From positions 186,001 to 250,000 of the forward strand of contig CABVRX010000001.1 in the NCBI GenBank assembly GCA_902500825.1: a stretch of 64,000 nt of DNA, in the 5' to 3' direction. The notes under the pieces are model-generated. The model saw only the letters and a list, made by a program, of their open reading frames with translations, was not told the origin of the DNA and made no database searches. Positions 43,328 through 52,595 of this stretch are shown here, piece after piece; positions within the stretch are counted from its first letter, which is position 1; every line of letters starts with the position of its first letter. The position numbers and the translations under genes were made by a program. The stretch is from an uncultured Nitrospira sp. (GTDB lineage Bacteria; Nitrospirota; Nitrospiria; Nitrospirales; Nitrospiraceae).

Positions 43328-45853
43328 CTAGCGGTTTCTCTGCTTTGCCTTGGCCGTTGGCGCGGCACCGATGGGATCTTCGGGCCAATGGTGCTTGGGA
43401 TATCGGCCGCGTAATTCCTTCCTGACGTCATGATAGCCTCTCTTCCAAAAGCCATCGAGGTCTTGGGTCACTTGCACAGGCCGTTTGGCGGGGGACAGGA
43501 GATGCAGAATCAGAGGAATCTTTCCGTCCGCTAGGCGCGGCGTATCCTTGCAACCAAACATTTCTTGCAATCGTACAGCCAACACCGGAGACTCGGGTTG
43601 CTCGTAATCGATGGGGAGGCGGGAGCCACTTGGAACAGTGATGTGAGTCGGGGCTAAGCGGTCAAGACGACGTTGTTGTTCGTGCGTCAGTAAGGCATGA
43701 AGCGGAGTCGTCAGATCCAGCCGCTTCACTCGATCGAGGGTGGTCATACCGGTCAAGTAAGGACCAAGCCACTGATCCGCAGTCTGAAGCAATGTCTCAT
43801 CGGAAAGATCAGGCCATTCTGATCGAGGACCATCAATCCGTCTGAGCCACATCACGCGAGCACGCCATTGTCGGAGTACATGACCGAACGATAGAACCTC
43901 AAGTCCAGATTTATGAATGCCTTGCAAGAGCGCGTTCCTTACCGTACTTGCATCAGGCGATGAGACTGCTTCCTCGACAATGATCATCGCTCCAAGCCGT
44001 TGACGGTGCACGGCTCGAACTGCGCTGATGGTCTCATCCCAGATCACCTCTTCTTCCTCAAGTAACCTGTCCAGATAAAGGGCTTCAATATCTTTTGGTG
44101 TGATCGGAACAGCGAGATTGATCTCGGACCACTGATCGCCCCCATCCAAGTCGGCAATCACGAGAAAGGGTTCCGTGGCCAAAGGATCGGCCATCCGAAA
44201 CCGAGCGCCTCGGCCATTCACAAGGCGGTACCGGCCTTCACAATCCGACTGACGCCGAGCAATTCGATCGGGATAGGCAAGTGCAACTAACCGCCCGACT
44301 TGGCTTGAACAATCATGTTTATTATCTCCCCTCGCACGAGATTGTTCCCTGATGAGCCGTCTCCGCCAGAGACTGGCTGTTCGTCTTACTCGGTCAACTG
44401 TGGCTGGATTCACCTCCAGACCGATTGAATCGTACTGTCCCCGCAGAACGTCCAGCCTAACCCGTAAGTCAGCGTTCTGCCGTTCGCGTGGTCCATGAAG
44501 AATATCTCGTTCGCTCAACAGTGCCGCCACCTCGCAAGCAAGATCGACAAGACCTACTGGGACTGCCCGAAGCATCATGTGCGCGAGGCGTGGATGCAGG
44601 GGAAGCTCGGCCATTCTTCGGGCATGATCAGTCGGCCGACCATCAGCGGAGAAGGCTCCCAGTTGGACCAATAAATCTCTAGCTTGAGCAACCGCGCCGG
44701 CAGGCGGCGGAGTGAGCCACGACAATTCCGACGGGTCATGAGCGCCCCACTGTGCGAGATCAAGCATGAGAGGAGCGAGATCTGCCTCCAGAATTTCCGG
44801 TGGACGACGGGGAGCGAGCAGAGCCTGCTCTTTTTCGGTCCACAGCCTGTAACAAGTCCCCGCTACAAGCCGTCCGGCCCTGCCCCGGCGTTGTTCTGCA
44901 GAATCTTTTGTGACGCGAATGGTCTCCAGTCGAGTCAGACCAGAGCGTGGATCGTACCGTGGAATCCGTACCAGGCCCGCATCGATCACGACGCGAATGC
45001 CGTCGATCGTCAGGCTGGTTTCGGCAATGGAGGTGGCAAGCACAACCTTTCTTACCCCAGGAGCTGTCGGTCGAATTGCGACATCCTGCATGTCCTGAGG
45101 AAGATCGCCGTGCAGCGGCGCAATCTGTATGGAATGGTCTAAGTTGGAATCCAGCAGTATGCGTTCGACTCGACGAATTTCAGCCATCCCCGGCAAGAAG
45201 ACCAACAGACTACCGTGGTCTTTTGCGAGCGATCGCCGGATGAGCTGCGAGACGGCCACATCGAGCCATCCGGTGAGCGGCTGGTCAAGGTACCGGGTCT
45301 CGACCGGAAATATCCGGCCTTCGCATGTGATGACGGGAGCTCCACCCAACAGTTCGGCCACCGGAGCGCAGTCCAGCGTGGCAGACATGATGAACAGACG
45401 AAGGTCTGGACGGAAGAGGCGTTGAGCTTCGAGGCACAGAGCAAGCCCCACGTCCGCTTGCAGGTTTCGCTCATGGAACTCGTCGAACAGCACGATTCCA
45501 TAGGACTCCAGCGACGGGTCTTGTTGGAGCAGCCTGGTCAAAACCCCTTCAGTGATCACCTCGATCTTCGTCGTCGGTCCGATCTTCGTTTCGAGACGCA
45601 TCCGATACCCGACGGTCTCCCCGACATACTCTTGTAATACTTCGGCCATGCGATAAGCGGCGGCTCGTGCAGCGAGCCGCCGGGGTTCGAGCAGCAAGAG
45701 TTTTTTACCCGACACCCAGGGCTCGTTCAGGAGCGCTAAGGGGACACGAGTGGTTTTGCCGGCCCCCGGAGGGGCGGTCAGCAATGCATTCGAGCCTGCT
45801 CCCAATGCTCGGCAGACCGATGACAGTACGTCTTCTATTGGAAGTCTGGACAT
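43328..45853 (-). CDS. hrpB: ATP-dependent helicase HrpB
   Basis: 841 residues, close to the usual 800-830. DEAH-type motifs: A-P-P-G-A-G-K-T-T, V-L-F-D-E-F-H-E-R, S-A-T, T-S-I-A-E-T-S-L-T-I, Q-R-R-G-R-A-G-R. The C-terminal part has the HrpB-specific domain (L-H-L-L-S-P-A-K-R-P, V-R-K-E-L-R-G-R-Y-P-K-H-H-W-P-E). Predicted cytoplasmic RNA helicase; the physiological substrate is not firmly known. Confidence 0.93.
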   Translation of the reverse strand: MSRLPIEDVLSSVCRALGAGSNALLTAPPGAGKTTRVPLALLNEPWVSGKKLLLLEPRRLAARAAAYRMAEVLQEYVGETVGYRMRLETKIGPTTKIEVITEGVLTRLLQQDPSLESYGIVLFDEFHERNLQADVGLALCLEAQRLFRPDLRLFIMSATLDCAPVAELLGGAPVITCEGRIFPVETRYLDQPLTGWLDVAVSQLIRRSLAKDHGSLLVFLPGMAEIRRVERILLDSNLDHSIQIAPLHGDLPQDMQDVAIRPTAPGVRKVVLATSIAETSLTIDGIRVVIDAGLVRIPRYDPRSGLTRLETIRVTKDSAEQRRGRAGRLVAGTCYRLWTEKEQALLAPRRPPEILEADLAPLMLDLAQWGAHDPSELSWLTPPPAGAVAQARDLLVQLGAFSADGRPTDHARRMAELPLHPRLAHMMLRAVPVGLVDLACEVAALLSERDILHGPRERQNADLRVRLDVLRGQYDSIGLEVNPATVDRVRRTASLWRRRLIREQSRARGDNKHDCSSQVGRLVALAYPDRIARRQSDCEGRYRLVNGRGARFRMADPLATEPFLVIADLDGGDQWSEINLAVPITPKDIEALYLDRLLEEEEVIWDETISAVRAVHRQRLGAMIIVEEAVSSPDASTVRNALLQGIHKSGLEVLSFGHVLRQWRARVMWLRRIDGPRSEWPDLSDETLLQTADQWLGPYLTGMTTLDRVKRLDLTTPLHALLTHEQQRRLDRLAPTHITVPSGSRLPIDYEQPESPVLAVRLQEMFGCKDTPRLADGKIPLILHLLSPAKRPVQVTQDLDGFWKRGYHDVRKELRGRYPKHHWPEDPIGAAPTAKAKQRNR

Positions 45854-45946
45854 GACGTGGTAGGGTCACAAATAGGAATTGCATACTGTACCAGAATAAG
45901 AAGATGAGGAGGAATGAAGAACCGTTCAGAACATAAGGAAGACCCC

Positions 45947-46144
45947 ATGTCGACCTATCGTTGGAACCACAACAAACCAACAAGGCCGGGATGGTATTGG
46001 TTCCGCGGGCAGGCCCACGAAGCCGACCCATTTATCGTACTTGTCGATCATGCGGGCGAGTTCCAATGGCCGGACGGCGGATTTCAAGAGGTATCGCTCG
46101 CCAACGGCGAATGGGCTGGTCCGATTGAGGAACCGAAAGAGTAG
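45947..46144 (+). CDS. Small tryptophan-rich protein of unknown function
   Basis: 65 residues from the ATG at 45947 with an AAGGAAG site; an upstream in-frame ATG at 45914 is too close to its own ribosome site to be favoured. Contains P-G-W-Y-W-F-R, F-Q-W-P-D-G and G-E-W-A-G-P-I. Small beta-rich domain with several aromatic residues, family not recognised. It is 27 bases upstream of zwf. Confidence 0.6.
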   Translation: MSTYRWNHNKPTRPGWYWFRGQAHEADPFIVLVDHAGEFQWPDGGFQEVSLANGEWAGPIEEPKE

Positions 46145-46171
46145 ATCGGGCCTGTGCATGAAAGAAGACTG

Positions 46172-47635
46172 ATGAAAGAAACGGTCGAGCCACATCTGTT
46201 TATTATTCTGGGGGCGACAGGAGATTTAACGCGACGCAAGCTGCTGCCCGCACTGTTTCAGTTGCGAACCTCTGGCGAGCTGGAGAAGCAGAATACGCTC
46301 ATCGTCGGAGCCGCATTGCCTGAAATGAGCGCGGATGCGTTCCGCTTGTGGGCGTATGAGGGGCTGCGCAATTCAGGTGCTCGTAACGTGTCTGATCTCC
46401 GGCGATGGTGTGAAGACCATCTGTACTATCAGGCCCTGCGGGAAGGCGGATCCTCGGACTACCAAGCCCTCGCCGCGTGTATCGCCCGCCTTGAAGTGAC
46501 CAGGAACCTGCCTCAAAATCGCATTTTCTATCTGGCGCTTCCCCCGACGATTGTGCCTGAAACCTTGGAGTTACTCGACCAAGCCGGCTTGCTGAAAAGC
46601 CGTGGGTGGGTGCGCGCCGTCTTGGAAAAACCCTTTGGTCACGATTTTCATTCTGCCCGTGCGCTCAATACCCTCTTGCACCGCTATCTGGACGAATCGC
46701 AGATTTATCGCATCGATCACTATCTCGGCAAAGAGACCGTCCAGAACTTACTGGCCTTTCGCTTCGCAAACCCCATTTTTGAGTCGCTGTGGAATCGCAA
46801 TACGGTGGAGAGCGTGGAAATCACCGTCGCTGAAGACCTCGGCGTCGAACATCGTGGAGCCTACTATCAAAAAGCCGGTGCCTTCCGTGACATGGTGCAG
46901 AACCATTTAACGCAACTGTTGACCGTTGTCGGTATGGAAGTGCCGACCTCCTTCGAAGCCTCCGAAATTCGGGCTGAAAAACTGAAAGTGCTTCGCTCTA
47001 TTTCACCGATTCGCCCCGAAGACGTGATCTTCGGCCAATATACGGCGTGGGATGTCGCCGGTCAAAGGATTGCCGGCTACCTGGAAGAACCAGGTGTCCC
47101 TCCGGACTCGACCACCGAGACCTACGTGGCGCTGAAGTTGGAGATTCACAATTGGCGCTGGAGGGGAGTGCCGTTTTATTTACGAACCGGGAAGCGGCTT
47201 CCGCGCAAGATCACGCAAGTGGCCGTCACCTTCCGAGCGGCGCCCACTCAAGTCTTTCGATCTTTGGAGCCGGATAGTCTGAATTCCAACAAGCTGTTGA
47301 TCACCTTGCAGCCGGGTGAAGGCTTCTCGCTCTGCTTTTCCGTGAAAACTCCTGGGCGGCCCTTCAAGTTTACCGATCGGTCTCTGGGATTCGACTATGG
47401 TCAAGGATTCGGCGGTGAGTTGCCGGAAGCCTACGAGACGCTATTGCGTGACGTCATGATCGGCGACCAGACATTGTTCGTCACCGCCGATTTTACGGAA
47501 ACGGCCTGGCGACTCTATGACCCGCTGTTGCTCGCTCCCCGGCCTGTGCATGTCTACACAGCCGGATCGTGGGGCCCAAAGGAAGCGGATGCGCTCGTGG
47601 AACGGGATGGTCTGAACTGGCAATTGGGTTGGTAG
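46172..47635 (+). CDS. zwf: Glucose-6-phosphate 1-dehydrogenase
   Basis: 487 residues from the ATG at 46172 (GTG at 46154 is an alternative). NADP-binding motif G-A-T-G-D-L-T-R-R-K-L and the substrate motif R-I-D-H-Y-L-G-K-E. Oxidises glucose 6-phosphate to 6-phosphogluconolactone in the oxidative pentose phosphate pathway, making NADPH. Length fits bacterial enzymes. Followed by an MFS gene on the same strand. Confidence 0.95.
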   Translation: MKETVEPHLFIILGATGDLTRRKLLPALFQLRTSGELEKQNTLIVGAALPEMSADAFRLWAYEGLRNSGARNVSDLRRWCEDHLYYQALREGGSSDYQALAACIARLEVTRNLPQNRIFYLALPPTIVPETLELLDQAGLLKSRGWVRAVLEKPFGHDFHSARALNTLLHRYLDESQIYRIDHYLGKETVQNLLAFRFANPIFESLWNRNTVESVEITVAEDLGVEHRGAYYQKAGAFRDMVQNHLTQLLTVVGMEVPTSFEASEIRAEKLKVLRSISPIRPEDVIFGQYTAWDVAGQRIAGYLEEPGVPPDSTTETYVALKLEIHNWRWRGVPFYLRTGKRLPRKITQVAVTFRAAPTQVFRSLEPDSLNSNKLLITLQPGEGFSLCFSVKTPGRPFKFTDRSLGFDYGQGFGGELPEAYETLLRDVMIGDQTLFVTADFTETAWRLYDPLLLAPRPVHVYTAGSWGPKEADALVERDGLNWQLGW

Positions 47636-47686
47636 GCGCTCCAGACATTGGACAGACGGCAATCCGTTGCCGTATTACTAGTAAGC

Positions 47687-49141
47687 ATGCCTTCCGGAAT
47701 GCCGATCACTACCAATATTCCGCAGCGGATGGACCGGTTGCCCTGGGCACGCTGGCACTGGTTGGTCGTCAGTGCGTTGGGCGTGACCTGGTTGCTCGAC
47801 GGGCTTGAAGTATCCATCGTGGCCTCACTCGGCCCGATGCTGACCCACCCAGACACATTACATCTCACACAGTCGGAAGTAGGCCTCACGGCGTCCGCCT
47901 ACCTGGCTGGTTCAGTCCTCGGCGCGTTTGTTTTTTCTTATCTCACTGATCGGCAGGGACGAAAGAAATGGTTCATGATCACCCTGGCGCTGTATCTCAC
48001 GGCGACGGTGCTTACGGCTTTCTCATGGGACCTCATGAGCTTCTTATTCTTCCGATTTCTGACCGGAGCCGGCATCGGAGGCGAGTACGCAGCCATCAAC
48101 TCCGCAATCGATGAATTAATTCCCGCGCGAACTCGTGGTCATGCCGATTTGGCGATCAACGGAACCTGGTGGCTTGGATCGGCAGCCGGCGCCTTGATGA
48201 CCCTACTCTTGTTGAATCCGACGATCTTTCCTGAATCCATCGGCTGGCGGCTCTGCTTTGTCCTCGGCGCCGTACTTGGAGTCGCCATCATCATGGTTCG
48301 GCGCATCGTTCCGGAAAGTCCACGCTGGCTCATGACCCACGGTCGAGTTTCAGATGCGGAAGCCATTGTGTCACAGATTGAACAAGAGGTGGCGCAGAGT
48401 CGAGGCCTATCCCTGGAGGATCCCCAAGGCACGATCACGGTACGTGCCCGTCCTCATGCGACGATTGCAACCGTAGCGCGAGAGCTTTTTCAGTCTTACC
48501 CGCGGCGGACAGTCTTGGGGATAGGTCTGATGGTCACACAATCGTTCATGTACAACGCCGTGTCGTTCACGTATCCGCTGTTGCTGACGAAGTACTATAC
48601 CGTACCTCCTGCCGACATCGGTCTCTACATCCTCCCGTTCGCACTGGGGAATTTTTTGGGACCACTCTTATTAGGTCGATTGTTTGATACAGTCGGCCGC
48701 AAACCAATGATCACTCTTACGTACGGGATCTCCGGTCTCCTCTTAGGGCTAACAGGATATCTATTCTGGACGGGTTCCTTGATGCTCACCACACACATGC
48801 TGTTGTGGTCCTCAATTTTCTTTTTTGCATCAGCCGGGGCCAGCGCCGCCTATCTGACGGTGAGCGAGGTGTTCCCGATGGAGATCCGCGCGATGGCGAT
48901 CGCCTTTTTCTTTATCGTGGCACAAGGAGCCGGCGTGGCGGCGCCGTGGCTCTATGGGATGCTCATCGAGACATCTGCGACGAGCGTCTTCTACGGATAT
49001 CTCGTGGGCGGAGGCATGATGCTCCTTGGTGCGGCGATCGAGCTGTGGCTGGGAGTCAAAGCGGAAGGGCAGTCGCTCGAGGAGTTGGCACCGCCGTTGT
49101 CGACACACAGCTCTCCCGAAGGTCCGGTTCAATCAGCCTAA
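47687..49141 (+). CDS. MFS transporter, sugar/aromatic-acid porter-like
   Basis: 484 residues from the ATG at 47687 (another at 47699). Twelve hydrophobic segments; S-Y-L-T-D-R-Q-G-R-K-K between helices 2 and 3 and R-F-L-T-G-A-G-I-G-G-E-Y match the sugar-porter and aromatic-acid:H+ symporter families. V-P-E-S-P-R-W-L lies in the central loop. The substrate is unknown. It follows zwf by 51 bases, so a link to sugar or sugar-acid supply is possible. Confidence 0.85.
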   Translation: MPSGMPITTNIPQRMDRLPWARWHWLVVSALGVTWLLDGLEVSIVASLGPMLTHPDTLHLTQSEVGLTASAYLAGSVLGAFVFSYLTDRQGRKKWFMITLALYLTATVLTAFSWDLMSFLFFRFLTGAGIGGEYAAINSAIDELIPARTRGHADLAINGTWWLGSAAGALMTLLLLNPTIFPESIGWRLCFVLGAVLGVAIIMVRRIVPESPRWLMTHGRVSDAEAIVSQIEQEVAQSRGLSLEDPQGTITVRARPHATIATVARELFQSYPRRTVLGIGLMVTQSFMYNAVSFTYPLLLTKYYTVPPADIGLYILPFALGNFLGPLLLGRLFDTVGRKPMITLTYGISGLLLGLTGYLFWTGSLMLTTHMLLWSSIFFFASAGASAAYLTVSEVFPMEIRAMAIAFFFIVAQGAGVAAPWLYGMLIETSATSVFYGYLVGGGMMLLGAAIELWLGVKAEGQSLEELAPPLSTHSSPEGPVQSA

Positions 49142-49203
49142 CCGATTCTCTGTTACCGACTTCCACCATGAGCCGATATCCGGTGATCGGTATGAACTTC
49201 GTG

Positions 49204-49989
49204 TCAGTTTCCTTGGGCTGCGGAATCCGCTTTGCCGCGAGAATACCGGTTGTGCAGCTTGATGGGCGGTCTTGTGCGCGATCGAATGCGTAGGTTGATC
49301 ATCTCGACAGCGACGGAAAATGCCATCGCAAAATAGATATAGCCCTTGGGCACATGAACATCGAATCCCTCAACCATCAAGGTCACGCCGACAAGGATGA
49401 GGAACGACAATGCCAAGATTTTGATCGTTGGATGGGCATCGACGAAATCGCCGATGGGCCGAGCGGCGAACATCATGACGAGCACGGCCGCAATGATCGC
49501 TGTCGCCATAACGGACACTTCCTCGACCAACCCGACCGCCGTGATGACGGAATCCAACGAAAAGACGATATCCAGCAGAGCGATCTGAAACAGCATCATG
49601 CCAAGGCCGACCGGAACGGCCGAGAGGTTCTGTTCGTCCGTCCCTTCCAGGCTGTTATGGATTTCGTGGGTCGCTTTAATGAGGAGAAATAGTCCGCCGA
49701 TGATGAGAATCAGATCCCGCCCTGAAATGGCTTGATGCAGCAGCGTGAATAGAGGAGCCGTCAGTTCCATCATGAGTGAAATGGAAAATAACAAGCCCAG
49801 CCGTGCCACCATCGCAAGACCGAGCCCAAGGCGCCGAGCCAAATTCCGCTGATGCTGAGGAAGGCGCCCCACGAGGACCGAAATGAAAATAATATTGTCG
49901 ACCCCCAGCACGACTTCAAGAGCAGTCAGCGTGCCGAGCGCGATCCACATCTCTGAATGAGTCATCCAATCAAACATGCGATTCTCCAT
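49204..49989 (-). CDS. TerC family integral membrane protein
   Basis: 261 residues with seven or eight hydrophobic segments. E-V-V-L-G-V-D-N-I-I-F-I and D-I-V-F-S-L-D-S-V-I-T-A carry the acidic residues typical of TerC/YgjT proteins, which take part in metal export (manganese in well-studied relatives) or tellurite resistance. The C-terminal 25 residues are basic. Convergent with the MFS gene; no ter operon is nearby. A manganese role would fit the window's oxidase but is unproven. Confidence 0.88.
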   Translation of the reverse strand: MENRMFDWMTHSEMWIALGTLTALEVVLGVDNIIFISVLVGRLPQHQRNLARRLGLGLAMVARLGLLFSISLMMELTAPLFTLLHQAISGRDLILIIGGLFLLIKATHEIHNSLEGTDEQNLSAVPVGLGMMLFQIALLDIVFSLDSVITAVGLVEEVSVMATAIIAAVLVMMFAARPIGDFVDAHPTIKILALSFLILVGVTLMVEGFDVHVPKGYIYFAMAFSVAVEMINLRIRSRTRPPIKLHNRYSRGKADSAAQGN

Positions 49990-50458
49990 CTAAACAGAGG
50001 GCAATAGAGTCTGGCATCTGATAGTCCCGGTCCGAGCAGTCATGGAACGGCACGCGCCCAACGCCCATGCGTAAATCAAGATAGGTCTAACAGGCCTTAG
50101 TTTGCACGCACAGACTAGGGCTATTAATCACTATCCGTCTATTACGCTCAATGCTATTTATCTGGAAATACATTTAATCTGGTTAGAAACTGGCGATTTC
50201 TCATGAAATGCGAAGTATGTGTAGAACTGTGCAGGTAGTTCTACTAGATCCATCGGGTCGATCCATGGTATACGCTGGTGTCTCAACGATATCTCACGTT
50301 GTTGTATGAATTCCCATTCATCCTCGGTGTCCTCTTCGTGAGTGGGAATTTCAAACCTTTGAATGCAGGACGAAATCTGATCGTATAGTGGACATATACT
50401 TGATGAAAGGCAAGACCTCGGGGAAACCATTGTAGGAATCCGCTCCAGGGAGGTGCTT
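49990..50458. other. Intergenic region upstream of the sigma-54 activator
   Basis: No gene is recognised in these 469 bases. GC is lower than in the flanking genes. No clear -24/-12 sigma-54 promoter (GG-N10-GC) was found. A receiver domain, which usually precedes this type of activator, is not visible in any frame here. Confidence 0.3.
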
Positions 50459-51550
50459 GTGGGAATCGTGGATGAAATGGTGGGAGCAAGCCCCGCCATC
50501 TGTGCAGTCTTCGACTTAGTTCGCAAAATGGCGACTACCGAGATGCCGGTGCTTATTACCGGAGAGACAGGCACGGGTAAGGAATTGACCGCACAAGCGA
50601 TCCATGAGCGAAGCCTTCGGAAGCACGGGCCGTTCGTGCCGATCAATTGTGGAGCCATCCCCGAAACCCTGTTGGAATCGGAACTGTTCGGTCATGAACG
50701 TGGCGCCTTCACAGGGGCCGTCCAACAAAAGAAGGGGAAATTGGAAGCGGCCGGCGGCGGCACCGTATTTCTTGATGAGGTAGGCGATCTGTTGCCCACT
50801 CTGCAAGTCAAACTGCTTCGGTTTTTACAAGAGGGCACATTCGAACGGGTCGGGGGACAAGAGACACTTCATGTCGACGCGCGTGTCCTTGCCGCGACTA
50901 ATGTCGATCTGAAAACGGCGATCAGCAAGAACCTCTTTCGGGAAGATCTCTATTATCGGCTCGGCGTGTTACATATTCATCTGCCGCCGCTACGGAACAG
51001 AGGCGAGGACCCCTTGCTCATGGCCACGATCTTTCTCAAGCAGGCCGCCGTGACCTATCGCAAGCAGATCCGAGGCTATACCCCCCAAGCCATCGATGCG
51101 TTGCGTACCTATTCTTGGCCGGGAAATGTGCGAGAGTTAAGCAATCGAGTTCGACGCGCTGTCGTCATGGCGGAGGGAATGGAGATTACTCCGCAGGATC
51201 TCGATCTGGCCGTGGAAGACCTCCAAACAGTGGATTCATTGAATTCCCTACGGGCGGCTCATCGCCGGATCGAAATGGAATTGCTGGTGAAGGCAATTAG
51301 TTTGCACCGAGGGAATTTGACCCGGATGGCCCGAGATTTGGAAGTGAGCCGTTCGACGTTATACCGCAAACTGCGGGCTTATGGGCTTGAAAAGTTTATG
51401 CCCGCCGCAACTCCGCTTTCTTTTCGCTCAAAAACCAAGTTCAATAAATCGAAACAATCCTTACCTCAAGAGCATGGGCGGGGGATCTCACCTGAACCTA
51501 TACCGGACCTTCCCTTGAAGCCTGCGCATGAAATTCCTCAATCGGTCTAA
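50459..51550 (+). CDS. Sigma-54-dependent activator without a receiver domain
   Basis: 363 residues from the GTG at 50459, 6 bases after an AGGGAGG site. AAA+ domain: G-E-T-G-T-G-K-E Walker A, E-L-F-G-H-E-R-G-A-F-T-G-A (GAFTGA loop for sigma-54 contact), G-G-G-T-V-F-L-D-E-V Walker B, R-E-D-L-Y-Y-R-L. A Fis-type helix-turn-helix follows (about 270-315: N-L-T-R-M-A-R-D-L-E-V-S-R-S-T-L-Y-R-K-L), then a hydrophilic tail. The core resembles the PEP-CTERM response regulators (PrsR), but the N-terminal receiver is missing, so activity may be controlled by abundance or by another partner. Confidence 0.9.
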   Translation: MGIVDEMVGASPAICAVFDLVRKMATTEMPVLITGETGTGKELTAQAIHERSLRKHGPFVPINCGAIPETLLESELFGHERGAFTGAVQQKKGKLEAAGGGTVFLDEVGDLLPTLQVKLLRFLQEGTFERVGGQETLHVDARVLAATNVDLKTAISKNLFREDLYYRLGVLHIHLPPLRNRGEDPLLMATIFLKQAAVTYRKQIRGYTPQAIDALRTYSWPGNVRELSNRVRRAVVMAEGMEITPQDLDLAVEDLQTVDSLNSLRAAHRRIEMELLVKAISLHRGNLTRMARDLEVSRSTLYRKLRAYGLEKFMPAATPLSFRSKTKFNKSKQSLPQEHGRGISPEPIPDLPLKPAHEIPQSV

Positions 51551-51594
51551 CGGAGCTGTTTCGTCATGGAACGGCGCTTTTGTACATCTATCCG

Positions 51595-52115
51595 TTACGA
51601 CTCGATTTTGATACCTCCCACGAAAACGACTGCAGTTAAAAAATAGCGTGTGCCGCCGGCTTCAGTTGGTATTCGACGACGGAATGAAATCGTCGACGCG
51701 ATTAAAAGTTCACTCGACATAAATGAATCGGCAAGCAGAACCTCGAAGAGGTGTTTCACCGTGAAACGCTTTGTAAGAGAAATGTTCCTCAACATCTAGG
51801 TAGGTCTTGGAACTGATCTGTATTCCATGTGGTGAGATTGTCAAATCAAGGGAGTGGAGGGGCAATCTCTTCTGTAAAAATCGATATCCAGTGTCCAATA
51901 ATAGAACACCTTGCGATGACCTTTGATTCATCTTCACGGTAGAAAATAAAATCAAATTTCAAAAATGCCAGGCGATTCACTTTATTTTTCGATGAAGAGC
52001 CTGGGCGACCAGGGAAAGAGGAGTTTCTACTTGAATGAGACCCGTGTTCCAGAATAATACAAATGGATACAATTTCATACAAAGTGCGCCCCTCACCGTT
52101 CACACAATGATTCAC
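51595..52115 (-). pseudogene. Decayed gene, possibly PilZ-like
   Basis: Three overlapping minus-strand frames each give protein-like text in turn: about 51950-52115 (V-N-R-L-A-F-L-K-F-D-F-I-F-Y), then about 51790-51950 (H-S-L-D-L-T-I-S-P-H-G-I-Q-I-S-S), then 51595-51790 (T-R-Y-F-L-T-A-V-V-F-V-G-G-I). Joined, they resemble a PilZ domain (a D-x-S-x-x-G-I strand and a final V-x-F strand). At least two frameshifts would be needed. The rest of the 652-base gap (51551-52202) holds nothing recognisable and is low in GC. Low confidence. Confidence 0.3.
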
Positions 52116-52202
52116 AACACGTTATCAAATATAAATATTACGCCTTGGGCACCTGAATTGCTTAAAGTCTAAAATAATTCGGGTTTGCCTTGAGAATGAA
52201 AA

Positions 52203-52514
52203 ATGGTGGATAGCCCAACAACACAGCTTCGATCCTTGCCGATGCCTTGCGTGAGGATCTCGGAAGGAGAGACAGCACCAGGCTGGTGGTTTCAGAGTTT
52301 CGAACCGGTCTGGAGACCATTTATTCACCGGCTCTGCCGTCAGAAGCACATGACGTTGTTTGAGTTTGAACGAGCCGCCTCTCAAATTCCCGGGCTGACA
52401 CATATTGAGAAAGCAATCGCCATGTCCGCGTTCCGTCAACAGCAAAATCAAGGATTGGTACTTTCCCGCGACACCACTGCATTTCGGAGTGAACCCCGCT
52501 TGTCCGCCGTTTGA
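52203..52514 (+). CDS. Small protein of unknown function
   Basis: 103 residues, ATG start without a strong ribosome site. Contains P-G-W-W-F-Q-S-F-E-P-V-W-R-P-F and a helical segment E-K-A-I-A-M-S-A-F-R-Q-Q-Q. No family recognised, and the gene could be a chance frame; it is kept because it stands alone and is well spaced. Confidence 0.45.
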   Translation: MVDSPTTQLRSLPMPCVRISEGETAPGWWFQSFEPVWRPFIHRLCRQKHMTLFEFERAASQIPGLTHIEKAIAMSAFRQQQNQGLVLSRDTTAFRSEPRLSAV

Positions 52515-52595
52515 CCAGTTCCCTAAATCCTAAAACATATGCGGATTGCGCGTGGTCTGGAGCCGGCTACGGGGCGAGATCGACGGAGTGTCGAT

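Noticed and set aside
50158-50658. Minus-strand frame of 166 codons across the start of the sigma-54 activator
   Set aside because: Its N-terminal part is antisense to the activator; the rest resembles no known family.
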